A DNA stretch of 5,376 bases, taken from positions 1 through 5,376 of the forward strand of contig DGTF01000021.1 of the NCBI GenBank assembly GCA_002394235.1. The letters run 5' to 3'. How positions within the stretch are numbered: position 1 is the stretch's first letter; each line of letters opens with the position of its first letter. Source of the stretch: Eubacterium sp. UBA4343 (GTDB lineage Bacteria; Bacillota; Clostridia; Lachnospirales; Lachnospiraceae). The notes below the pieces were generated by a model. That model saw only the letters and a list, made by a program, of their open reading frames with translations, was not told the origin of the DNA and ran no database searches. Positions 1-5,315 of the stretch are shown here, in pieces. The translations under genes were made by a program, and so were the position numbers.

Positions 1-9
1 TTTTCTGTA

Positions 10-111
10 AACGAGATAAAACACGCTGCTCGAGTTTTATCTCGCTATCGCGACGCTCGCCGCACACGAATACTTCGCATTCAGCTGCGGCTCACTGTTC
101 GCGTAAAAAAA
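10..111. repeat. 102-bp structured repeat element, left copy
   Basis: This stretch matches 5091-5192 in direct orientation with only two differences in 102 positions (T30 versus G5111, C88 versus T5169). It holds two foldable modules. Module A is a perfect 11-bp inverted repeat, CGAGATAAAAC at 12-22 and GTTTTATCTCG at 34-44, with an 11-base loop. Module B is a nested imperfect hairpin: CGCGA 49-53 with TCGCG 99-103, CCGCA 60-64 with TGCGG 86-90, and GAAT 68-71 with ATTC 79-82. The element ends in a run of A (105-111). No reading frame looks coding. Its size, structure and repetition suggest a small non-autonomous repeat such as a REP-like or MITE-like unit. I do not recognise a named family, and its true left edge may lie further left, because only nine bases precede it in the window. 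Confidence 0.85.
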
Positions 112-136
112 TACCTCGCAGATCACCAGAACTGCG
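105..136 (-). terminator. possible weak intrinsic terminator after the fusion gene
   Basis: On the minus strand, CGCAG (from 132-136) and CTGCG (from 117-121) can form a 5-bp stem around a 10-base loop. Five bases later comes a run of seven T (plus-strand A105-A111). It lies 33 bases past the stop codon of the dehydratase-activase fusion gene. The stem is short and its gap to the T run is longer than ideal, so this would be a weak terminator. The T run also belongs to the 102-bp repeat. Confidence 0.35.
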
Positions 137-168
137 CGTGTATCCGATATTCTCCCATGGCTGCAGAA

Positions 169-1905
169 TTATTCTGCCGCAATCAGGGCGGCACCAATGG
201 CTCCGCAGAGCTGCGCATATTCCGATACGCGGATTTTCTCACCGATCCGCCCGCTCAGAGCCTCTACAATTCCCCGGTTTCGCGCAACGCCTCCCGTCAT
301 CATGTACGCGCCTTCCCCGTGCACACGTTTTACAAGGCCGGCGGTCCGGTTCGCCACTGAGACATTCAGTCCGTGAATGATGTCAGCAGTCGGTGTATTG
401 CGGGCGATCAGCGATACTACCTCGGATTCGGCAAACACCGTGCACATACTGGAAATTTGTGTTTCATTCCTCCACTTTAATCCGATTCTGCTCATGTCCT
501 CCATGGAAAGCTCCATGGTTTTTGCCATCATCTCAAGAAACCGCCCGGTTCCCGCCGCACATTTATCATTCATCACAAAGCTTTGAACTGTTCCGTTTTC
601 GTCGATCCGGATGACCTTGGAATCCTGCCCGCCGATATCGATAACTGTGCGGACCTCCGGATCCAGATAATGCGCACCCCTGGCATGGCAGGTAATTTCT
701 GTGACGGAAGCGTCACCGATTCCGATGGTCTCCCTTCCGTATCCTGTAGAGACGATGCCGCGCAGATCCTCCCGGCTCAGATGCGCCTTCCGAAGAGCCT
801 CGTCCAGTGCCTTCTTTGCTCCTGATGAAGCGCCAGCCCCGGTGCTCACAATCGCCCATCCCGCGATCTTTCCGTTCTGGTCCAGTATAACGGCGTCCGT
901 GCTGGACGAGCCGCTGTCCACTCCCGCCGTATAATTTCCCGTACCCTTCATATTCTTCCTCTCCGCCTTCAGATGAAGGCTCTCTGCAAAAGCTTCAAGC
1001 CTGGTAGAAATCTGTCCGCTGTTCTGCCCGGTTCCGTCAGTCTCGATCTTCAGGATCGGTTTCTCGGAATTCTTCTTAAGTGCGGCATATTCAAAACCGT
1101 AATAATCACAGAACTTCATGGTGTGATACACAATGCCGAGCGAATTTCTGCCGAGTTCCCCTCGCGATTTCACATCTGCCATCCTCATGCAGGGCATCTG
1201 ATGGAGAAGCGCATGTGCGTACGCGCGGATCAGGATATTCTCCACGCCGGTCTCCGACTCTGTCCCGTTCTGTTTTTCCCTTCGGCAGGCCGCGAAAATT
1301 TCCTCAGGAAGCTCTACATTCCGGTTTCCGGTGCAGGTGTCGTCACGAACGGAAATCCCCGTTACTCTTCGGATCATCTCGGGGAACTCCTCCCGGCTGT
1401 GCGCTCCCTGCAGGCTGATGTATGCCTGTTCAGATTCGACATGCTCCTGACTGTTCTTTCTCTGAGACTCTGTCTTTACCGTCCCGCACATGCCGCATCC
1501 GGCAGCAGAGGGCCACTGCGAAAGCACTGCCGCTGCGTCAAATTGCCTTCCGCTGTACGCCGCGTATGCGGATATCAGGCCGCGGATCTGCCCTTCCATA
1601 TATCTTTCTTCCGCCGCACCGGTCTTGTGCGGAAGATCGAGAAGATATAAAAACCTCTGTTTTCCCTGCCGCTTTAAAATGTCATAGATTCTCTTCACCA
1701 CGTCGCAGCAGCTGACCAGCACAAGCTCCTGAACCTCCGGATTCTGAGCGGCCTCCAGGATTCCTTTTCCGTAGCCGCACATATTCGGGTGGCCGAGGCT
1801 CTCGGCAGCTTCAAAAGAATCCCCCATCGGGGCAAGTCTCTGCGTCTGCTCGCCAAACCCCGCGAAAATCTCAAGCGGGGTGTATTTACACATATAATAT
1901 ATCAT
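169..1905 (-). CDS. 2-hydroxyacyl-CoA dehydratase subunit fused to its ATP-dependent activase
   Basis: The protein has 578 residues and two parts. Residues 1 to about 315 resemble an HgdB/FldB-type dehydratase subunit. They start with the family's YTPLEIFAGFG-like opening (8-18), and Cys43, Cys66/67 and Cys266 (in HTMKFCDYYGFEY) sit where the family places its [4Fe-4S] ligands. This part closes with PILKIETDGTGQNSGQISTR (283-302), parallel to the C-terminus of the upstream subunit. Residues 326-578 are a BadF/BadG/BcrA/BcrD-type ASKHA ATPase: phosphate-1 motif GVDSGSSSTDA (328-338), phosphate-2 motif IDIGGQDSK (422-430), TGGVARN (537-543), and Cys449 (NDKCAAGTG) and Cys488 (SSMCTVFAESEV), the expected ligands of the cluster shared between two activase monomers. 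In the family, ATP hydrolysis drives one electron onto the dehydratase to start radical elimination of water from a 2-hydroxyacyl-CoA. The dehydratase part is short for the family (about 315 versus roughly 370-380 residues). The ATG at 1905 has AGGA seven bases upstream; ATG 1893 is an in-frame alternative. The protein has no signal peptide or membrane segment and should be cytoplasmic. The substrate is unknown. Confidence 0.93.
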   Translation of the reverse strand: MIYYMCKYTPLEIFAGFGEQTQRLAPMGDSFEAAESLGHPNMCGYGKGILEAAQNPEVQELVLVSCCDVVKRIYDILKRQGKQRFLYLLDLPHKTGAAEERYMEGQIRGLISAYAAYSGRQFDAAAVLSQWPSAAGCGMCGTVKTESQRKNSQEHVESEQAYISLQGAHSREEFPEMIRRVTGISVRDDTCTGNRNVELPEEIFAACRREKQNGTESETGVENILIRAYAHALLHQMPCMRMADVKSRGELGRNSLGIVYHTMKFCDYYGFEYAALKKNSEKPILKIETDGTGQNSGQISTRLEAFAESLHLKAERKNMKGTGNYTAGVDSGSSSTDAVILDQNGKIAGWAIVSTGAGASSGAKKALDEALRKAHLSREDLRGIVSTGYGRETIGIGDASVTEITCHARGAHYLDPEVRTVIDIGGQDSKVIRIDENGTVQSFVMNDKCAAGTGRFLEMMAKTMELSMEDMSRIGLKWRNETQISSMCTVFAESEVVSLIARNTPTADIIHGLNVSVANRTAGLVKRVHGEGAYMMTGGVARNRGIVEALSGRIGEKIRVSEYAQLCGAIGAALIAAE

Positions 1906-2035
1906 CTGAATGTCCTGTTATCTGAATTTCTGCCTTATCTTTCATCCGACTGTCCTGTCATCCGAATTTCTGCCCTATCTTCCATCTGACTATCCTGCCG
2001 GCGGAAATTCTGCTCTATCTTCCATCTGTCCTTCC
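1901..2035. repeat. 40-bp tandem repeat (three copies plus a partial) across the gene junction
   Basis: Units lie at 1901-1940, 1941-1980 and 1981-2020, with a partial fourth from 2021 to about 2035. Adjacent full units match at about 34 of 40 and 31 of 40 positions. The array covers the last codons and stop of the dehydratase gene, the whole 109-bp spacer and the start codon of the fusion gene. On the minus strand each full unit carries AGGA, seven bases, then ATG, with ATGs at 1905, 1945 and 1985. Because 40 is not a multiple of three, these fall in three different frames. The partial unit is the end of the dehydratase coding sequence, which suggests that the array grew by duplication of that gene's 3' end. 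Confidence 0.9.
1903..1916 (-). promoter_or_regulatory. ribosome-binding site and start of the fusion gene
   Basis: On the minus strand AGGACATTCAGATG places AGGA seven bases before the ATG at 1905. This supports 1905 over the in-frame ATG at 1893, which has no comparable purine-rich stretch ahead of it. The site is the last unit of the 40-bp tandem repeat, so two near-identical AGGA-ATG cassettes lie just upstream and could compete for ribosomes. Confidence 0.75.
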
Positions 2036-3304
2036 GGCTTTTCTGGCTTCCAGCATTTCGATAAACGCCTGCATCCGCGTCGCAATCTGTCCGTTGCTCG
2101 AATTTCCGGAATCGCATCCGTCACCGTCCAGAATCAGGGTCGGATACCCGTTTTCCTCCAGAATTGCCCTGGCATTCTGCGCTGCTGCCTGCGTCTGCTT
2201 GCAGCCCCAGTGACAGAAATACACGACGCCGTCCGCGTCCAGCTTCCGGCACATACCGAGACTTCTTCGGATTCTCCGGTCCGATGGTCCGTTAAACGAA
2301 TCATAAACCAGCCGTTTCGCCATACTTTCAAACGGTTTCTCCGGATCCACCTCGCAATACTCGTCGTAGTTCATATCACATGCCACGACCTGACACCGGT
2401 CGCTGAAATTCAGCATTTCGCGGAGCGGCTTCTGATAAAAGGGAATGGTGTGCATCCACAGAATGCGGATCCCCCTTGACGGCTCCGCCTTCTTCAGATC
2501 CCGAAGAAGCGAATCCGCAAACCGCTCGACCTCCGGCATCCCGAGCAGAACATGATTTCCGAATACCTCATACAGCTCATCCGTGATGTCATTCGACAGA
2601 TAGAGGTCATGCTTCAGCGTCTGACAGGCGGCAAGCTTCTTCATGGTCCTTCCTCCAGCCGCGACTCTTCGTTTCAGTTCTTCCATGTCAAGAGGCTTCT
2701 TCTGATCCTCCTCGAGAAACTTCGCGAATTCACGCAGCTGGTCCGCCGTGTACCGGACAGACTCCTCCGAGCACTCATACGGCACATCGATGTAGAAATG
2801 CGGCACATGGTAATGCTCCGCTGCCATGCGGAATGTCAGATTGTTGGCATCGCAGGCGAGAGAGGTGTTGACGATGAACCGCGGCTTTCGGATTACCTCC
2901 GACAGAATACCTCCCAGCAGAATCTTGTGATAGGAGCAGAATGTCTCCGGCACGCCCTCCTCACCTGCATAGTCAATGAATCCTCGTTCCGCGTCCGCAC
3001 CTGTAATATAACAGGACATTGCCTCTGCAACCATAGGATAGATTCCGTAGGTCTGAAGAAGTTCGCAGGGGGTAAAAATACTGACCAACCCTGTTTTTTC
3101 CGGATGTACCAAAGGATGAATCACCGCATTCATCGATGTAACCGCCATGTCGTTTCTTGCCGGGCTGAGTTCTTTCGGCGGAAACTTCTTCAGCTGAACT
3201 CTTTTCGCATAATATGCGGCAAGGAGCAGCCTCCTTGCCGCATTGGGATGATCGGGAATCTGTGCGTCCACAAGATTGCCGAACTTCTGAATCATGTCTG
3301 CCAT
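2015..3304 (-). CDS. 2-hydroxyacyl-CoA dehydratase subunit (HgdB/FldB/YjiM-like)
   Basis: This 429-residue protein belongs to the 2-hydroxyacyl-CoA dehydratase D-component family. These are oxygen-sensitive [4Fe-4S] enzymes that remove water from 2-hydroxyacyl-CoA through a ketyl radical. Family signatures include SIFTPCELLQTYGIYP (75-90), TFCSYHK with Cys123, SLACDANNLTFR with Cys151 followed by VPHFYIDVPYE (167-177), YFCHWGCKQTQ with Cys364 and Cys368, and the closing PTLILDGDG...GQIATRMQAFIEML (388-418). Cys123, Cys151 and Cys364 or Cys368 are the likely cluster ligands. It is somewhat longer than a typical HgdB subunit. The closing motif is parallel to one in the downstream fusion protein, so the two probably pair as the heterodimer. 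ATG 3304 is supported by AGGAAGGA upstream. There is no signal peptide, so it should be cytoplasmic. The substrate (for example lactoyl-, 2-hydroxyglutaryl- or phenyllactoyl-CoA) cannot be told from sequence alone. A pairing with an adjacent activase also recalls E. coli YjiM/YjiL. Confidence 0.93.
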   Translation of the reverse strand: MADMIQKFGNLVDAQIPDHPNAARRLLLAAYYAKRVQLKKFPPKELSPARNDMAVTSMNAVIHPLVHPEKTGLVSIFTPCELLQTYGIYPMVAEAMSCYITGADAERGFIDYAGEEGVPETFCSYHKILLGGILSEVIRKPRFIVNTSLACDANNLTFRMAAEHYHVPHFYIDVPYECSEESVRYTADQLREFAKFLEEDQKKPLDMEELKRRVAAGGRTMKKLAACQTLKHDLYLSNDITDELYEVFGNHVLLGMPEVERFADSLLRDLKKAEPSRGIRILWMHTIPFYQKPLREMLNFSDRCQVVACDMNYDEYCEVDPEKPFESMAKRLVYDSFNGPSDRRIRRSLGMCRKLDADGVVYFCHWGCKQTQAAAQNARAILEENGYPTLILDGDGCDSGNSSNGQIATRMQAFIEMLEARKAGRTDGR

Positions 3305-3310
3305 TACATT

Positions 3311-3318
3311 TCCTTCCT
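3311..3318 (-). promoter_or_regulatory. ribosome-binding site of the dehydratase subunit gene
   Basis: The minus strand reads AGGAAGGA ending six bases before the ATG at 3304. This is a strong Shine-Dalgarno sequence and fixes the start at MADMIQK rather than at the next in-frame Met (residue 4). Confidence 0.8.
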
Positions 3319-3412
3319 GTTTCCTCTGAGATCACTCGAATGTCCCGGGTTCTGAAAAGCCCTGTCACTGGCTGTGTACTCTTCTGTTCCACTTGAAACA
3401 GATTAAAACAGC

Positions 3413-3453
3413 TCTTGTACGTCAGGTTCATCCAATCTTGTACTTCGGGTTCA
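3413..3453. repeat. short direct repeat in the hydrolase-dehydratase gap
   Basis: TCTTGTACGTCAGGTTCA (3413-3430) and TCTTGTACTTCGGGTTCA (3436-3453) match at 16 of 18 bases with a 23-bp period, close to two turns of the helix. They begin nine bases past the hydrolase stop codon, and the second overlaps a small minus-strand inverted repeat, CGGGT-GA-ACCCG. They could be paired protein-binding sites controlling the dehydratase genes, or a small duplication. The rest of the 157-bp gap shows no clear promoter and no T-tailed terminator. Confidence 0.6.
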
Positions 3454-3461
3454 CCCGGTCC

Positions 3462-4877
3462 TCACAGTTCCTCCATAAAGTCTGACCCTGTATCTCCTCC
3501 GCTCATCAGATCCATATTGCAGTCGTAAACCATACCGTTCACCGCGTCCCCGAGCCATTTTGCCATGGTCTTCCCCGATTTCGTCAGAAAATAAAACCTC
3601 TTGTGCCGGACCGTAGTGTGAACGGTGCCCCCGAGGAACCATCTCAGATTCCGGAAATTGTATATAAACATCCCGAATTTCGGTGTAATCTCCTTGAGAG
3701 AGCGGATCATCCGCTGCATCTCGCGGTAATACTCCTCCTGTACTTCCGCATTGGTTCCGTACTGATGAGTCAGCACGTCATTCAGGTAGGAGCTGAGCAG
3801 ATAATCTCTCGGCGACCCGGCATACAGGTAACGGATCCGGTCGCCCCAGATCCGATACAGCTGCCGGTACCAGTCCACTGTGATATTGCCGGAGCCAAGC
3901 GGCTCCCAGTACACCGGATCCGTCTTCCAGACCTCTTTCGCTGTCTGCCTCCATTTTTTATAATTCAGCTGGCCGCTGTCCGAAAATACTGTCACATCTT
4001 TGCATTCCGGGTAAAAATCCTCGAGGATCGGTGTTGTGACGGCGGGAACCGCAAAGGCGCCTGCACTGTCCCCTGCAATCAGAAGCTTGTCCGGCCTTGG
4101 AAAAAAAGCGGTCCCCGCTTTCATGCCTTCCGTGAAGTTCTCGTATCCATGGAAATGGAGGATCTGCTCTGTTCCGTCCTCTGCGATATAATGAAAATCG
4201 TTTTTTCCGACGTGGAAATCACCGGTCGCGTAAGTAATGACAATGAAATTCCAGTCGTTGAAGGGATTGTGCTGGTTTCCGATTTCCGTGATTCCCGTAT
4301 TGATGTTCATGATCTGCGTGAATGGCCGCAGATTGTTCCAGTAGTAATTCGGAAGCCCGGCTGCCACTTTCCCGCCCGTAACGGGACGCGCCGCGGTATA
4401 TTCATTCCACGCAACTCCTCCGCCCGACAGAAAGACGCAGGTACAGTTGACCCTGCCCTTCTTGATATAGATATGGTACTCGGAGCCATCTCCGGACTTT
4501 CCACGGGGTATCGGGATCCGGTACCAGACATCCGTCTCCGGTTCCCCTTCGAGCACCGGAGATTCAAACCGCTTCTCGATCTCCGCGCCGATAACATTTT
4601 CCGCAAGGTCCCCGAGCCGTCCCATCGCACTCCGGCTCCGTTCTTTCTGTTCACCGTGATGTTCTTCCGGCTTCCCATGTGCTGAGATTTTCTCACCGAA
4701 CGCTGTCTCGTATTCGCTTATCCACGATCTTTTTTTCTTTCCGCTCATTTCTCTGAATACCCGTGCCCGCTCCGCCGTTCTGAAAACATACCCGGAAAGC
4801 GGCTTTCTGCCTGAAGATCTTATCGATATCGCTATCATATCATTTCTGACCGTCCGCGCACAAGACGAAAGCGCCAC
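3462..4877 (-). CDS. pectinacetylesterase-family (Notum-like) serine hydrolase
   Basis: The longest reading gives 471 residues. From about residue 117 it matches the pectinacetylesterase/Notum alpha/beta-hydrolase family: VFLSGGGVAWNEYTAARP (148-165, oxyanion-hole region), PFNDWNFIVITYATGDFHVG (205-224), nucleophile elbow LLIAGDSAGAFA with Ser271, family FSDSGQL motif (298-304), and a likely catalytic His420 in GGTVHTTVRH. The acid is probably an Asp between these, such as Asp358, but I cannot fix it. The elbow reads G-D-S-A-G where plant members usually have G-C-S-A-G-G. Members remove acetyl or acyl groups from carbohydrates or proteins; the bacterial substrate here is unknown. No signal peptide is visible, so a cytoplasmic role is more likely than pectin attack outside the cell. 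The start is uncertain: GTG 4877 (GGGGA 12 bases upstream, distant), ATG 4748 (AGAGAA almost touching; 428 residues) or ATG 4625 (GGAG four bases upstream; 387 residues). The first ~115 residues are charged and match no family motif I know. Confidence 0.85.
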   Translation of the reverse strand: MALSSCARTVRNDMIAISIRSSGRKPLSGYVFRTAERARVFREMSGKKKRSWISEYETAFGEKISAHGKPEEHHGEQKERSRSAMGRLGDLAENVIGAEIEKRFESPVLEGEPETDVWYRIPIPRGKSGDGSEYHIYIKKGRVNCTCVFLSGGGVAWNEYTAARPVTGGKVAAGLPNYYWNNLRPFTQIMNINTGITEIGNQHNPFNDWNFIVITYATGDFHVGKNDFHYIAEDGTEQILHFHGYENFTEGMKAGTAFFPRPDKLLIAGDSAGAFAVPAVTTPILEDFYPECKDVTVFSDSGQLNYKKWRQTAKEVWKTDPVYWEPLGSGNITVDWYRQLYRIWGDRIRYLYAGSPRDYLLSSYLNDVLTHQYGTNAEVQEEYYREMQRMIRSLKEITPKFGMFIYNFRNLRWFLGGTVHTTVRHKRFYFLTKSGKTMAKWLGDAVNGMVYDCNMDLMSGGDTGSDFMEEL

Positions 4878-5015
4878 ATACTATCTAAGTCCCCGCTTTA
4901 CTTGTTGCTGTTCACCCAGCTATATACGGCAAGGCTTTTACAGTCCTGTTACCCTTCGCATCTTTCGTGCTGCGAATGTTCCTGCCCTCTTGTGAACCAG
5001 CTCCCCGTGGACCAG
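4878..5015. other. non-coding spacer upstream of the hydrolase gene
   Basis: No convincing gene is seen here. The stretch should hold the hydrolase promoter, but no clean -35/-10 pair with 16-18 bp spacing stands out. AT-rich bits such as TATATA (4921-4926) and the minus-strand TAGTAT just before the GTG are too isolated to call. A 6-bp inverted repeat, TTCGCA 4955-4960 and TGCGAA 4971-4976, encloses a 10-base loop. It has no T tail on either strand, so it is not an obvious terminator. Confidence 0.5.
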
Positions 5016-5090
5016 GGACATTGCGGCTGGACTGATACATGAATATTGCGGCTGGACTGATACACGAACATTGCGACCGGACTGATAGAC
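5016..5090. repeat. 25-bp tandem repeat, three copies
   Basis: Units at 5016-5040, 5041-5065 and 5066-5090 share the core ATTGCGGCTGGACTGATACA, with two to five changes between copies. The third copy is the most diverged (GACCGG for GGCTGG, TAGAC for TACAC). The array ends exactly where the 102-bp element begins at 5091. No stable reading frame looks coding across it. It is not a CRISPR, since no unique spacers separate the units. Possible roles are a binding array or a minisatellite linked to the neighbouring element; the function is unknown. Confidence 0.88.
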
Positions 5091-5192
5091 AACGAGATAA
5101 AACACGCTGCGCGAGTTTTATCTCGCTATCGCGACGCTCGCCGCACACGAATACTTCGCATTCAGCTGTGGCTCACTGTTCGCGTAAAAAAA
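5091..5192. repeat. 102-bp structured repeat element, right copy
   Basis: This is the direct-orientation partner of 10-111, shifted by 5081 bp. The perfect 11-bp hairpin is at 5093-5103 and 5115-5125. The change C88 to T5169 falls in the CCGCA/TGCGG stem of the second module and turns a G-C pair into a G-U wobble if the plus strand is transcribed, so the fold could survive in that RNA. In minus-strand RNA the same change would give an A-C mismatch. The A run at the right end forms part of the T tail of the tRNA terminator. Confidence 0.85.
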
Positions 5193-5214
5193 AAGCACAG
5201 GCCGAAGCCTGTGC
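5186..5214 (-). terminator. intrinsic terminator of the tRNA-Asp/tRNA-Val unit
   Basis: A perfect 8-bp stem, GCACAGGC (5195-5202) and GCCTGTGC (5207-5214), encloses a 4-base loop and on the minus strand is followed directly by nine T (plus-strand A5186-A5194). This is a textbook rho-independent terminator, 13 bases past the 3' end of tRNA-Val. It should stop tRNA transcription before the hydrolase gene. The mirror-side A run (5218-5225, interrupted further on) makes weak bidirectional action conceivable. Confidence 0.92.
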
Positions 5215-5227
5215 GCACAAAAAAATA

Positions 5228-5300
5228 TGGGACCTACAGGGCTCGAACCTGTGACCCCGTGCTTGTAAGGCACGTGCTCTCCCTGCTGAGCTAAGATCCC
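5228..5300 (-). tRNA. tRNA-Val (anticodon TAC)
   Basis: The 73-base cloverleaf is complete. The acceptor stem is GGGATCT with AGGTCCC (one G-U pair), the D stem GCTC/GAGC, the anticodon stem CGTGC/GCACG with loop CTTACAA giving anticodon TAC, the variable loop GGGTC, and the T arm ACAGG-TTCGAGC-CCTGT. The discriminator is A. No CCA is encoded, so it must be added after transcription. It is the downstream member of a tRNA pair 15 bases from tRNA-Asp. Confidence 0.96.
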
Positions 5301-5315
5301 GCAGATAAGGAAAAA

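Noticed and set aside
973..1650. Plus-strand open frame of 225 codons
   Set aside because: It is antisense to the middle of the fusion gene and has no recognisable motif or ribosome-binding site.
2552..3355. Plus-strand open frame of 267 codons
   Set aside because: It is antisense to the dehydratase subunit, whose cysteine motifs are unmistakable; the translation is rich in Arg, Cys and His without domain pattern.
2973..3431. Minus-strand open frame of 152 codons starting ahead of the dehydratase
   Set aside because: Most of it overlaps the dehydratase in another frame, and its composition (Arg, Ser, Cys, Gly rich) is typical of an out-of-frame reading.
3603..4685. Plus-strand open frame of 360 codons
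   Set aside because: It lies wholly opposite the hydrolase gene, its translation shows no family motif, and the minus-strand frame carries clear catalytic motifs. It is a shadow of that gene's codon composition.
5016..5090. CRISPR array
   Set aside because: The 25-bp units are directly adjacent with no unique spacers, and no cas gene is present.
4912..5148. Minus-strand open frame of 78 codons across the tandem repeats, considered as an IS or transposase remnant
   Set aside because: It runs through the 25-bp array and into the 102-bp element, with no transposase motif that I can name and no flanking terminal inverted repeats.
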